The notes below the pieces were generated by a model. That model saw only the letters and a program-made list of their open reading frames with translations. It did no database searches and was not told where the DNA came from. Positions 18,033-26,245 of a stretch of 64,000 bases of DNA are shown piece by piece. A program made the position numbers and the translations under genes. Each line of letters begins with the position of its first letter. Within the stretch, counting starts at the first letter, position 1. This DNA comes from Thiospirochaeta perfilievii (GTDB taxonomy: Bacteria; Spirochaetota; Spirochaetia; DSM-2461): assembly GCF_008329945.1 (NCBI RefSeq), contig NZ_CP035807.1, positions 3,286,001-3,350,000 of the forward strand, in the 5' to 3' direction.

Positions 18033-18199
18033 ATGGTTGAAATAGAGATTATACAGGTTGATGATTCATCACCCCTAGTACCTAAACATAAAGAGTTAAA
18101 ACTGCAATGGGACTAGGTTTTTTTGTTCTAATTATAGGAATAGTTATAGTCATTATATTTCTTCTAAATTTGATGTTCCTAGTTTATAACAGGATATAG
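18033..18199 (+). pseudogene. Small membrane protein fragment, frameshifted
   Basis: A good ribosome site (CGGAGGA) and ATG start a 27-codon frame, MVEIEIIQVDDSSPLVPKHK..., which stops at 18116. Adding one base to the AAAA at 18098-18101 continues into a single strong hydrophobic segment, MGLGFFVLIIGIVIVIIF and onward, ending at 18199. The product would be a one-helix membrane protein of about 55 residues or the N-terminus of a longer, now lost, membrane-anchored protein. I do not recognise the family. Confidence 0.4.
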
Positions 18200-18205
18200 A
18201 AGCTG

Positions 18206-18540
18206 ATAATTGGAGATTAACACTACATAATCAAGAAGTTTTAAATTGAGAGATTGACAATGAGCAATCAGGTTCAATTGGTGTTAATTATAAGCCATTT
18301 AACCACAGTTTAAATGTAATTAAGCCAAATATAACTTTAAAATACAGCAGAAAATATATAAGGCTGAAATTAATTTTCTCTCAAAGTTAGGGGTTTTAGT
18401 AAATGATATTAATGGATTTTAAAATTGCTGAAATAGAGTATGAGGAGAGTAGACTCTATTATGTTGAGGCTCAGAATAGACTTTTTGAATCCCTTGTTCA
18501 GGAGTATATCTCTTGGATGAATATTCAGGAGTATCTTTAA
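18206..18540 (+). pseudogene. Decayed gene, last part resembling the C-terminal helix of a TolC-like outer-membrane protein
   Basis: This stretch reads as coding-like sequence broken by several stops (DNWRLTLHNQEVLN, stop, EIDNEQSGSIGVNYKPFNHS ..., stops). It then runs open from 18403 to 18540, encoding MILMDFKIAEIEYEESRLYY and about 25 further residues. That amphipathic YEESRLYYVEAQNRLFESLVQEY pattern resembles the last periplasmic helix of TolC-family efflux proteins. With the orphan kinase next door it looks like the leftover of a regulated efflux operon. The TolC assignment is tentative. Confidence 0.45.
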
Positions 18541-18544
18541 ACAT

Positions 18545-18574
18545 AAAAAAAACCCATCAACTGATGGGTTTTTT
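18545..18574. terminator. Bidirectional terminator
   Basis: An A-run, then ACCCATCA / TGATGGGT (8 bp, loop AC), then a T-run. Both strands have the stem followed by T, so it ends the aldolase gene (minus) and the decayed TolC-like locus (plus). Confidence 0.85.
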
Positions 18575-18597
18575 AGATAATAATTAAACAAAATTGC

Positions 18598-19677
18598 TTA
18601 GTTTCTATCCATAGCGTTTAAGTCTTTATAAGCTTGTAATACTCTGTTTACTAAGCTCTCTTGACCTTTTCTTAACCAAACTCTTGGGTCGTAGTATTTT
18701 TTGTTAGGAGCATCTTCACCGTCTGGGTTACCAATTTGTCCCTGTAAGTAAGCTTCTTTTTCAGTATAGAAGTTTTTAATACCTTCCCATGTAGCCCATT
18801 GAGTATCAGTATCAATATTCATTTTAATTGCACCGTAACCAATAGCTTCTTCAATCTTAGCTGGCTCAGAACCTGATCCACCATGGAATACAAAGTTAAC
18901 TGGTTTATCAGCTGTATTGTGTTTTTCTTGAATGAATTTTTGAGACGCATCTAAGATTGATGGAGTTAATACAACATTACCTGGTTTATATACACCGTGT
19001 ACATTTCCAAATGATGCTGCAATAGTAAAGTTTGGAGAAACTTTGCTTAACTGCTCATATGCATAGTTAACTTCTTCTGGTTTAGTATATAGGTCTTCTT
19101 TAGCAACGTGTGAGTTATCAACACCGTCTTCTTCACCACCTGTAATACCTAACTCTATCTCTAAAGTCATACCCATTTTAGCCATTCTTTCTAAGTATTT
19201 AGCAGAAATTTCCATGTTCTCTTCGATAGGCTCTTCAGATAAGTCTAACATGTGGGAAGTAAATAGAGGTTTACCATTCTTTTTAAAGAACTCTTCACCT
19301 GCATCTAATAATCCGTCGATCCATGGTAATAATTTTTTTGCACAGTGGTCAGTATGTAATATTACAACTACACCATACGCTTCAGCTAATCTATGTACGT
19401 GTTCCGCACCAGAGATTGACCCAAGAATAGCTGCTTGTTGACCATCAAGTTTTAAACCTTTACCAGCATTAAAAACACCACCACCATTTGAAAATTGGAT
19501 AATAATTGGCGAGTTAGCTTTTTGAGCAGCTTCTAAACACCCGTTAATAGAGTCTGAACCAACACAGTTAACTGCAGGAATTGCGAATTTGTTTTCTTTT
19601 GCAATTCTAAATACTTCTTTTACATCATCACCAAATATAACACCTGGCTTTACTTTGTCAAAAATTTTATTAGACAT
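18598..19677 (-). CDS. fba: Class II fructose-bisphosphate aldolase
   Basis: A cytoplasmic zinc enzyme that splits fructose 1,6-bisphosphate into dihydroxyacetone phosphate and glyceraldehyde 3-phosphate, and reverses this in gluconeogenesis. The length (359) fits the E. coli FbaA-type class IIA enzyme. Visible motifs are VVILHTDHCAKKLLPW (catalytic Asp and zinc His), LEIELGITGGEEDGVDN, NVHGVYKPG with the second metal-binding region, FHGGSGS and MNIDTDTQWATW for phosphate binding. AAGGAAAA lies upstream of the ATG. It is monocistronic with a strong terminator. It can work together with the PEPCK-like enzyme in glycolysis/gluconeogenesis. Confidence 0.96.
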   Translation of the reverse strand: MSNKIFDKVKPGVIFGDDVKEVFRIAKENKFAIPAVNCVGSDSINGCLEAAQKANSPIIIQFSNGGGVFNAGKGLKLDGQQAAILGSISGAEHVHRLAEAYGVVVILHTDHCAKKLLPWIDGLLDAGEEFFKKNGKPLFTSHMLDLSEEPIEENMEISAKYLERMAKMGMTLEIELGITGGEEDGVDNSHVAKEDLYTKPEEVNYAYEQLSKVSPNFTIAASFGNVHGVYKPGNVVLTPSILDASQKFIQEKHNTADKPVNFVFHGGSGSEPAKIEEAIGYGAIKMNIDTDTQWATWEGIKNFYTEKEAYLQGQIGNPDGEDAPNKKYYDPRVWLRKGQESLVNRVLQAYKDLNAMDRN

Positions 19678-19808
19678 GTTTGTTTTCCTTAAAATTTAGA
19701 TATAATTAATTATTATTTTATTCTTTTTAATTTTATCTTTCAATAGAATATGGTAGAAAAATAGAATCTATGTTTATCAAAATAAACTTTTATACCGAAA
19801 AGAATAAA

Positions 19809-21068
19809 ATGAGCAATGTAAGTCAAAAATCAAGTAGCCAGAAGGCTTTAACGTATTTATTAATAATAGTTTGTGTAATAGCTATGAACATCTACTCTAA
19901 TAGGAAGTACCTAATTAACTCCTTTAATATAACTCCTCAAGAAGAAATTACCCTCCAGGACAGTAGAGTTAAGACCTTCTTAGAGCCTGAAACATACAAT
20001 AAACTAGTTAAGGTATTAAGTGGTTACTCTATAGACTCCCTACTGATGAAGGAAGATATTTCAGAATCTTTAGTTATTGCTTCTTCTAGGGCTCTGAAAT
20101 CTGTTTTTGATCCAAGAGATTTAAAAGCTGGGAGTAGGGTTACAATCTCCTATGATTGGAGGGATCGAAAGAAATTTTTAGGTTATGAGATTGATTTAGG
20201 TTATGATCAATCGGTAGTTGTAAAAAGGGATAAAACAGATAATTTTATTGCTAATATAGTAGAAAAAGAGTATTTTACTAAGGTTTTTAATGGCCAAGGT
20301 GTAATAGATAATACACTTTATCAGTCAGGTATAGAGAGTGGTATAAGTCCAAATGTTATAATGAACTTAATGCAGTTATACTCCTTTGATGTAGATTTTC
20401 AACGGGATATTGTAAGTGGTACAGAGTTTGAAGTTAACTATGAAAACTATTTAGATGATAGGGGAGAAATTATAAAGCATGGGAATATACTCTCTGCTGT
20501 TTTAAAAATAGATGGTACTCGATACCCAATATACCGATTTACAACTGATGATGGTAAAAGTGATTATTATAATGAAGAGGGAAAGTCTGCAAGAAAAGCT
20601 CTATTAAAAACTCCAGTGAATGGTGCTTATATATCATCAGGTTTTGGAATGAGAATACATCCAATATCATCATATACAGCATTTCATAGAGGTATAGACT
20701 TTGCAGTAAGACAGGGAACACCTATATATGCATCAGGGGATGGGGTAATTTCTGCTGCAGTTGTTAGTAATACAGGTTACGGAATTCATATTAGAATTAG
20801 GCATCCTAACGGGTATGAGACACTATATGGACATATGGTATCCCATGCAAAAGGGATGAAGGTGGGAGTTAAAGTTACACAAGGTCAAATTATTGGATAT
20901 GTAGGCTCTACAGGTAACTCTACAGGGCCTCATCTACATTATGAGACAAGATATAATGGTAAATTTGTTAATCCTAGTAGTATTAAAATACCTCCAGGTA
21001 GAACATTAGAAGGTAAAGAGTTAGATCGCTTTAAAATTGAAATGGAGAAGGTTAAGTTACATTTCTAA
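19809..21068 (+). CDS. M23 (LytM) family murein endopeptidase
   Basis: A secreted or membrane-anchored zinc peptidase that cuts peptidoglycan cross-bridges. After a single hydrophobic segment (about residues 16-30) comes a periplasmic region with an OapA/LysM-like fold (about 60-270). The C-terminal M23 domain shows SSGFGMRIHPISSYTAFHRGIDFAV (first zinc ligands), YGHM and GPHLHYETR (the HxH motif). All catalytic and metal residues are present. I prefer the ATG at 19809; an in-frame ATG at 19770 would add 13 residues, and neither has a strong ribosome site. It converges with and overlaps the btuD stop by 4 nt. Confidence 0.9.
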   Translation: MSNVSQKSSSQKALTYLLIIVCVIAMNIYSNRKYLINSFNITPQEEITLQDSRVKTFLEPETYNKLVKVLSGYSIDSLLMKEDISESLVIASSRALKSVFDPRDLKAGSRVTISYDWRDRKKFLGYEIDLGYDQSVVVKRDKTDNFIANIVEKEYFTKVFNGQGVIDNTLYQSGIESGISPNVIMNLMQLYSFDVDFQRDIVSGTEFEVNYENYLDDRGEIIKHGNILSAVLKIDGTRYPIYRFTTDDGKSDYYNEEGKSARKALLKTPVNGAYISSGFGMRIHPISSYTAFHRGIDFAVRQGTPIYASGDGVISAAVVSNTGYGIHIRIRHPNGYETLYGHMVSHAKGMKVGVKVTQGQIIGYVGSTGNSTGPHLHYETRYNGKFVNPSSIKIPPGRTLEGKELDRFKIEMEKVKLHF

Positions 21069-21826
21069 ATTGTTAAAATATGTTTCCTACCACTTTTATC
21101 TATAACTATTTCGCTACTAATTCCGTAGATGTTTTTTATATTTTCTGGGGTTAAGAGTTTTTTTGTTTTGCCTTGTAACTCTAATTTACCCCGATTAAGC
21201 ATAATTATGTTGTCACTATAGTGAAGGATTGAGTTAAGATCGTGTAATACTATAATTGTTGTTAATCCTAGCTCCCTTGTAAGTTTTTTTAAAAGTTTCA
21301 TCATCTCAATATTATGGGCTATATCAAGGTTTGATGCAGGTTCATCAAGTATAAGGTATTTAGGTTCTCCTGCTAAGGCCCTTGCCAGTAGTACTCGCTG
21401 AAGTTCTCCTCCACTTAAAGAGTTAATTGACCTATCTCTAAATACCTTAGTATCAGTTAGATTTAGTGCCAGATCTATAGCTTTTTTATCCTTTGCATAG
21501 TTCCACTCCTTCTTAAATGGGTATCTACCCATCTCTACAACTTCGTATACAGAAAAGTCAAAATCTCTATATATATCCTGGGATACATAACCTAATATTC
21601 TGGATTTTTCTTCAACTGAATATCTACGTATATCCTTATTATTTAAATAAATAGAACCCTTTTCTATCTTTATTAGTGACATAATACCCTTTACTAGAGT
21701 ACTCTTTCCAGAACCATTGGGGCCTGTTATTACTGTTATCTCCCCTTGGTTAAAAGTTGTTGAAATGTTTTTTAGTATTCTGTTTTTTCCGTAACTAAAA
21801 GATAGATTGTTAATATATAGACCCAC
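21065..21826 (-). CDS. btuD: Cobalamin ABC transporter ATP-binding protein
   Basis: A 253-residue ATPase of the FecE/BtuD family: Walker A TGPNGSGKSTLVKG (about residue 36), Q-loop LGYVSQDIY, signature LSGGELQRVLLARAL and Walker B LILDEPASNLDIAH. Its start overlaps the permease stop by one base, so it is translationally coupled. On family features alone it could serve iron siderophores, haem or cobalamin. The cobalamin riboswitch at the head of the operon points to corrinoids, and the symbol is given on that basis. Confidence 0.85.
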   Translation of the reverse strand: MGLYINNLSFSYGKNRILKNISTTFNQGEITVITGPNGSGKSTLVKGIMSLIKIEKGSIYLNNKDIRRYSVEEKSRILGYVSQDIYRDFDFSVYEVVEMGRYPFKKEWNYAKDKKAIDLALNLTDTKVFRDRSINSLSGGELQRVLLARALAGEPKYLILDEPASNLDIAHNIEMMKLLKKLTRELGLTTIIVLHDLNSILHYSDNIIMLNRGKLELQGKTKKLLTPENIKNIYGISSEIVIDKSGRKHILTI

Positions 21827-22818
21827 TAACTACTCCTTTTCTTTAATAGATAGACAAAGACAGGGGCTCCAACTAAGGATGTAATAACTCCAACAGGAAG
21901 TTCGTTTGTTAAAATAGATCTAGATAGAGTGTCGCATATCATCATAAATATTGCCCCTAAAGGTAGGGATAAAGATATTACTTTTTTATGTTCAGAGCCA
22001 ACAAAAAGCCTTGCTAGGTGGGGTATTATTAGACCTACAAAACCTATAATTCCAGTAAAGGATACTATAACCCCTGTTATTATAGAAGCTATAGCTAATA
22101 ATAGAGTTCTATATTTTTTAACATTTAAACCTAGTGTTTTTGCCACAGGAATACCCATAGTGAAAATATTTAACTCCCTAGAGTAGTAAAATAGTAGTAT
22201 TACTCCTATTAGATCGGCTAAAAGCATAAGGGTTACTTTAAAATAGTTCATTGTCGAAAAGCTACCTAGTGTCCAAAAGAGTATATCACTACTCTTATTG
22301 TGGTTTAGGCTAATTATTAGGGTTAACATAGATGATAGGAAAAAGTTAAGAGAAACCCCATATAAAATTATTCTGTTGGTATTGTAGCTATTACCAGCTA
22401 TAAAAATAACAAGTATGGATGCTAAAAGCCCCCCTGTTAGTGCAAAAAATGGTACAAAGTTTATACTTAAAACTATAGAAATAGCAGCGCCTAGGGCTGC
22501 TCCAGAGGATACTCCTAAAATGTATGGCTCCGCCATAGGGTTTCTTAAAATTGCCTGAAAAATTATCCCTGACATAGTTAAACCCATACCGGCTAGGCAT
22601 GCTCCTAATATTCTTGGAAGTCTAACAAATACTATGTTTATTTCACTATTAACTGGGAAATCAGTTACATCAAAAATAGTATAAACCCTGTTAATAAGTA
22701 TCTTTATAGTTTGAACTACTGTTATATTTGCATAACCTATAGTTGTAGAGATTAAAATTACTATTAATATAGCAACTAGGCCTATAAGTAATTTAGACCT
22801 ATTGTTTTTATTTTTCAC
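21826..22818 (-). CDS. btuC: Cobalamin ABC transporter permease (FecCD family)
   Basis: A 330-residue inner-membrane permease with about 9-10 hydrophobic segments. Family motifs are RLPRILGACLAGMGLTMSGIIFQ, NPMAEPYILGVSSGAALGAA and the C-terminal GFVGLIIPHLARLFVGSEHK that contacts the ATPase. It sits directly between the ATPase gene (1-bp overlap) and the binding-protein gene (adjacent). The substrate is taken from the upstream riboswitch. Confidence 0.87.
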   Translation of the reverse strand: MKNKNNRSKLLIGLVAILIVILISTTIGYANITVVQTIKILINRVYTIFDVTDFPVNSEINIVFVRLPRILGACLAGMGLTMSGIIFQAILRNPMAEPYILGVSSGAALGAAISIVLSINFVPFFALTGGLLASILVIFIAGNSYNTNRIILYGVSLNFFLSSMLTLIISLNHNKSSDILFWTLGSFSTMNYFKVTLMLLADLIGVILLFYYSRELNIFTMGIPVAKTLGLNVKKYRTLLLAIASIITGVIVSFTGIIGFVGLIIPHLARLFVGSEHKKVISLSLPLGAIFMMICDTLSRSILTNELPVGVITSLVGAPVFVYLLKKRSS

Positions 22819-23727
22819 TTAGAATAACTCAGGGTGTACTATTTTAATTAAAGCTTCTAAACCATCTCCAACCCTTGGTCCTTGTCTATCAATAAGGTTG
22901 TTATCTATCTCATAGACTCTGTTATTTTTTACAGCAGGTAGCTCTTTATACCCTGTAGCACTCTTAATGCCCTGGAGTGTATTATAATATTTAGAGCAGA
23001 TTATTATATCTGGATTTTTCTCAACAATCTTCTCTAAGGAGTAACTCCAGCCCATGGAGTCTTTAGCAATATTTATTCCACCGGATAATTCTAGTAGTTG
23101 GGATATAAATGTATCACCCCCAGAAGTAAAGTCACCATACTCTCCGTAGCTAATTACATAGTATAGGGATGGTTTATCTAGATCTTTAACCATATTGCTT
23201 AGCTCTTCAATTCTACTTTTTAAATTGTTTACTACTAAATTTGCCTGATCCTTTTTATTAACAATCGACCCAACATCTAAAATATTACTGTATAATCCCT
23301 CTAAACTTCCTAACTCATCAATAATTATAACCTTTAACTTTATATTCTCTAATTTAGTAAGTAGTTCATTTGAAAAATGGGTACTTGCAATAATTACATC
23401 AGGATTAAGCTCTACAATCTTTTCAATGCTTGGTTGTAAAAGAGTTCCAATGGACTCTATTTTATCTACTTCTACAGGGTAGTCACAGTAGTCTGTTCTT
23501 CCTACTAACTTATCCTCTGCCCCTAGTTTGAAAATTGTTTCAGTAATATTTGGTGCTAGTGATATCACCCTTTGTGGTTCACTAGCCAATACTACTTCCC
23601 GTCCTCTATAATCAGTTATTTGTAAAAAACTGTTAGAATTGTTATTGGTTTCACTATTTGATGTAGCGAAAATTACATTTGATGTAAGTAGTAATAAGTA
23701 TATAACTACTTTTTTGAGATTTCTCAT
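22819..23727 (-). CDS. btuF: Cobalamin-binding periplasmic protein (BtuF-like)
   Basis: A 302-residue class III periplasmic binding protein: signal peptide (KKVVIYLLLLTSNVIFA), then DYRGREVVLASEPQRVISLAPNITETIFKLGAEDKLVG and CDYPVEVDKIESIGTLLQPSIEKIVELNPDVII, which is the classic BtuF/FecB start. A SGGDTFISQLLELSGGINIA stretch follows in the second lobe. No lipobox Cys is visible, so it is probably soluble in the periplasm. TAAGGAG precedes the ATG. It is the first gene of the operon and is directly controlled by the cobalamin riboswitch. Confidence 0.88.
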   Translation of the reverse strand: MRNLKKVVIYLLLLTSNVIFATSNSETNNNSNSFLQITDYRGREVVLASEPQRVISLAPNITETIFKLGAEDKLVGRTDYCDYPVEVDKIESIGTLLQPSIEKIVELNPDVIIASTHFSNELLTKLENIKLKVIIIDELGSLEGLYSNILDVGSIVNKKDQANLVVNNLKSRIEELSNMVKDLDKPSLYYVISYGEYGDFTSGGDTFISQLLELSGGINIAKDSMGWSYSLEKIVEKNPDIIICSKYYNTLQGIKSATGYKELPAVKNNRVYEIDNNLIDRQGPRVGDGLEALIKIVHPELF

Positions 23728-23774
23728 TATTTCTCCTTAATCTGTTCATCGCAGATTATTATTAAAGGTATAAA

Positions 23775-23880
23775 ATGGATGGTAATCCGACTTAAAAATA
23801 GAAAATAACTACTTTAACACGGTGGCGGGACCGTAGAGGAGTTTAACCTCTTTCCCCAATTATCTTAAAAAGAACCATTT
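23775..23880 (-). ncRNA. Cobalamin riboswitch
   Basis: Read on the minus strand, the leader of btuF has the conserved core of the cobalamin element in order: GGTTC, then GGGGAAAGAGGTTAAACTCC (consensus GGGAA..GGTG.AA.TCC), then ACGGTCCCGCCACCGTG (consensus CGGTCCCGCCACTGTG), then AAGTCGGATTACC (consensus AGTC.GGA.ACC). Next comes a short hairpin AATCTG...CAGATT that abuts the ribosome site AAGGAG. Control is therefore probably translational: with cobalamin bound, btuFCD expression falls. No intrinsic-terminator T-run is seen. Confidence 0.9.
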
Positions 23881-23886
23881 TGTACT

Positions 23887-23915
23887 AATCTAATTATTGT
23901 TGTTTATAAAGTCAA
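23887..23915 (-). promoter_or_regulatory. Promoter of the riboswitch-btuFCD transcript
   Basis: Minus strand TTGACT, 17 bp and TAGATT, placing the transcription start just before the riboswitch aptamer. It overlaps the divergent slyD promoter. Confidence 0.6.
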
Positions 23916-23925
23916 TTGCTATAAT
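23897..23925 (+). promoter_or_regulatory. Promoter of slyD
   Basis: TTGTTG, 17 bp and a perfect TATAAT, about 22 bp upstream of the slyD ATG. It faces the btu promoter, so the two sites occupy the same DNA. Confidence 0.55.
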
Positions 23926-23947
23926 GTCTATTTTTAAGGAGAACTAT

Positions 23948-24517
23948 ATGAATATAACAGAAAAGAGTGTTGTAAAATTAGACTATAATCTTTCTGATGA
24001 ATCTGGAAAGATTATAGATTCATCGGAATTAAATGGTTCACTAATATATATACACGGTGTTGGAATGATGATGCCAGGAATAGAAAATGCAATAAATGGA
24101 CAGGGAGTAGGTTATAGCTATACAGGAATAATTGAACCTGAGGATGGATATGGAGTATATAAGCCAGAGAATGTTATGCCTGTTCCCCGAGCCCAGTTTG
24201 CCCACCTAATAGACCAGATGGAGGTGGGGAAGTTATATAATTTTGATGTTGGTGGTGGTAATACTCAACTACTTAAGGTTGTTAGTATTGATGATGAATA
24301 TGTAACAGTTGATGCAAATCATCCCTATGCAGGAGAGAAGTTAACACTAAATTGCACTGTCCAAGGTGTAAGACCAGCTAGCCTTGATGAATTAAACAGT
24401 CTATCTGGTGAATCCTCAGGTTGTGGATGTGGATCCCATGGAAGTGACTCTTCAGGTGGATGTTGCTCATCTAATGATGGTGCTAAGGGGGGATGTTGTT
24501 CCTCTAAGGGTGATTAA
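23948..24517 (+). CDS. slyD: SlyD-type FKBP peptidyl-prolyl isomerase with Cys-rich metal tail
   Basis: A 189-residue cytoplasmic prolyl isomerase/chaperone. The FKBP half (VVKLDYNLSDESGKIIDSS, GVGMMMPGIENAINGQGVG) frames the insert-in-flap domain (EPEDGYGVYKPENVMPVPRAQF), then FDVGGGNT, VDANHPYAGEKLTL. The C-terminus is SGCGCGSHGSDSSGGCC, followed by another CC pair: a Cys/Gly/Ser tail like the nickel-binding tail of SlyD but without its many His. AAGGAG sits 5 nt before the ATG at 23948; the longer frame back to 23897 lacks a ribosome site. Nickel delivery is only inferred. Confidence 0.88.
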   Translation: MNITEKSVVKLDYNLSDESGKIIDSSELNGSLIYIHGVGMMMPGIENAINGQGVGYSYTGIIEPEDGYGVYKPENVMPVPRAQFAHLIDQMEVGKLYNFDVGGGNTQLLKVVSIDDEYVTVDANHPYAGEKLTLNCTVQGVRPASLDELNSLSGESSGCGCGSHGSDSSGGCCSSNDGAKGGCCSSKGD

Positions 24518-24549
24518 AAAAGTAGTTGTGGGTGTAACCACTAATAATT

Positions 24550-24571
24550 AAATGGGGGGTAGCCCCCATTT
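24550..24571. terminator. GC-rich hairpin between convergent slyD and CBM48 gene
   Basis: A 9-bp perfect stem AAATGGGGG / CCCCCATTT with loop GTAG lies between the two 3' ends. There is no clean T-run on either strand, so it is a probable but not certain terminator. Confidence 0.5.
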
Positions 24572-24573
24572 AG

Positions 24574-24879
24574 TTAAAGTCTAACTACTGAGTTTTCACT
24601 ATTAAACTCTGTAGGGGCGTAATAATCTGCTTCCCAATCATTTACCCACTTTTTACCATCTATAAGATATCTAAAATGATAATCCTTACCAACTTCCAGT
24701 GTAACTGTAACTGAATAATCTCCAGTTTTATTTTTTTTAAGTTGTGTATCTTCCTTATCCCACCCATTAAAATCACCTACTAAATGTATTGATTTTGCAT
24801 CGTGGCAAGCTTCTTCGTCTAATTTAAAGGTTACTTTACATTCTGGTTTAGTTTTTAAAAATCTCTTTGTTAATGACAT
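24574..24879 (-). CDS. Stand-alone CBM48 (glycogen-binding, isoamylase N-terminal) domain protein
   Basis: A 101-residue protein consisting of one early-set domain like those of AMPK-beta and the N-terminus of glycogen branching/debranching enzymes: SIHLVGDFNGWDKEDTQLKK, then VTVTLEVGKDYHFRYLIDGKKWVNDWEADYY. The conserved Trp residues of the sugar-binding face and the GDFNGW motif are present. No catalytic domain is attached. GGAGG precedes the ATG. With glgX 2 kb away it may bind glycogen or target enzymes to it; this role is inferred. Confidence 0.85.
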   Translation of the reverse strand: MSLTKRFLKTKPECKVTFKLDEEACHDAKSIHLVGDFNGWDKEDTQLKKNKTGDYSVTVTLEVGKDYHFRYLIDGKKWVNDWEADYYAPTEFNSENSVVRL

Positions 24880-24954
24880 ATATCCTCCATTACTTTATTA
24901 AGTTTAATTTATTAAATTATTTTTTTCAAAGATTTTTTTTAAAAGGAAAATGAA

Positions 24955-24983
24955 GAGACAAGAAAATGATAAAACAGTATAAT
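24955..24983 (+). promoter_or_regulatory. Promoter of the HD-GYP gene, probably leaderless
   Basis: GAGACA, 17 bp and a perfect TATAAT that ends only 9 nt before the ATG. There is no ribosome site between them, so transcription probably starts at or next to the start codon. Confidence 0.5.
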
Positions 24984-24992
24984 TAACCTATT

Positions 24993-25880
24993 ATGAAAAA
25001 TAATTATAATGTTGAATACGATATACTTCTCTCTAAAGTTCATAGATGGGGAGAACTTATAAGATTTGGTGGAACTCTTTTAATTGATGATATAGAAGAG
25101 GATGTACAAAACTCACTCTATTTGATTCAAAATCAGAGGGACCAGTTTGTATCAAAGGTTTTTTCTAAGAAAAACCTCGATGATATTAAAAAATATGAAA
25201 TTGAAGCTGTAAATATATGTATTCTATCACTTATTGTTGGTGTTGATCTAAATCTACCCCATGGGGATTTAATTGATCTAGGTGTCGCTGCACTTTTAAA
25301 AGATTTAGGAATGAATAGGGTTCCTAAGGAAATCTTGTATAAAAGTGGTCAGTTAAGTGAAGACGAGATAGCTGAAATTAGGAAACATCCTATTTATAGT
25401 TCCCAAATATTAGAGGATTTAGGATTTACAAAAAAAATTATAGATATTGTTTTAGATCATCATGAGAGGTGGGATGGTAAAGGGTATCCAAGGGGTAAAA
25501 GCCAGGATGAGATTAACTATTTATCTAGAATCCTATCTGTTTTAGATGGTTATATCTCTATGAGGGAAGATAGACCCTATAGGGAGTCTCTGCATGGCTA
25601 TGATGCTATAAAGTCAATAATTGGTGATAATGGACAGAGATATGATCCATCAATCCTAAATATAGCGGTTAAAAGTATAGGGATATATCCTATAGGTTCA
25701 TATGTTGCTTTAAATGATGCGTCCATATGCCAAGTTGTAGCTATTAATAAAAGTACTCCTTTAAAGCCTATAGTTAAAGTTATTGTTAATAAAAACGGGA
25801 CAGAGTCTAAGAGCAATCAACTTATCGATATCTCTGATAATAACAGCTTTTTTATAGTTAAGTCAGTTTTGGAAAGTTAA
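24993..25880 (+). CDS. HD-GYP domain protein with altered metal motif
   Basis: A 295-residue cytoplasmic protein with an N-terminal region of about 75 residues of unknown fold, an HD-GYP domain (about 75-220) and a short C-terminal beta-rich domain. The GYP part (DHHERWDGKGYPRG) and LSRILSVLDGYISMREDRPYRE are intact. The HD doublet position reads LLKDLGMNRVP where active c-di-GMP phosphodiesterases have LLHDIGKIGIP, so the first His is replaced by Lys and the following Lys by Met. It may be catalytically impaired and act as a c-di-GMP sensor. The yraN gene follows after 2 bases and is probably cotranscribed. Confidence 0.85.
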   Translation: MKNNYNVEYDILLSKVHRWGELIRFGGTLLIDDIEEDVQNSLYLIQNQRDQFVSKVFSKKNLDDIKKYEIEAVNICILSLIVGVDLNLPHGDLIDLGVAALLKDLGMNRVPKEILYKSGQLSEDEIAEIRKHPIYSSQILEDLGFTKKIIDIVLDHHERWDGKGYPRGKSQDEINYLSRILSVLDGYISMREDRPYRESLHGYDAIKSIIGDNGQRYDPSILNIAVKSIGIYPIGSYVALNDASICQVVAINKSTPLKPIVKVIVNKNGTESKSNQLIDISDNNSFFIVKSVLES

Positions 25881-25882
25881 CT

Positions 25883-26245
25883 TTGGGAAGTTATGAAAAG
25901 GGATATTCTGGAGAAAGTTGTGCTTGTGAATATCTTAAGAAAAAAAATTATGATATTATTAAAAGAAATTTTAGGTGTCGGTATGGAGAAGTCGATATTA
26001 TTATATATAAGGATGGTGAGTTAGCCTTTGTCGAGGTGAAAACTTGGGATACGTTGGATTCATTTGACCTTTCTTACGTAATTAACCGTAAGAAACAGAA
26101 AAGAATAACTAATGCTTCGGCAGTTTTCTTACGAGATTATAAGGGTGAATATACATCTATTCGTTTTGATGTTCTTTTATTAAAGAGTAACAAGACTGTA
26201 TTTGAATACTATACTAATATATATATGGAGAATGGTCTTCCATGA
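25883..26245 (+). CDS. YraN/UPF0102 family nuclease-like protein
   Basis: A 120-residue protein with the restriction-endonuclease-like fold of UPF0102: GYSGESCACEYLKKKNYDII, then YGEVDIIIYKDGELAFVEVKTW, which contains the E-x(n)-D-x(n)-ExK metal motif. The start is a TTG preceded by GGAAAG; an ATG is not available without losing the conserved N-terminus. It overlaps the next small gene by 4 nt (ATGA). The cellular role of this widespread family is poorly defined; a DNA repair or recombination role is suggested by its fold. Confidence 0.85.
   Translation: MGSYEKGYSGESCACEYLKKKNYDIIKRNFRCRYGEVDIIIYKDGELAFVEVKTWDTLDSFDLSYVINRKKQKRITNASAVFLRDYKGEYTSIRFDVLLLKSNKTVFEYYTNIYMENGLP

Noticed and set aside
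18409-18591. Minus-strand 60-codon open frame next to the aldolase gene
   Set aside because: It runs through the terminator hairpin and is antisense to the TolC-like remnant; no coding features.
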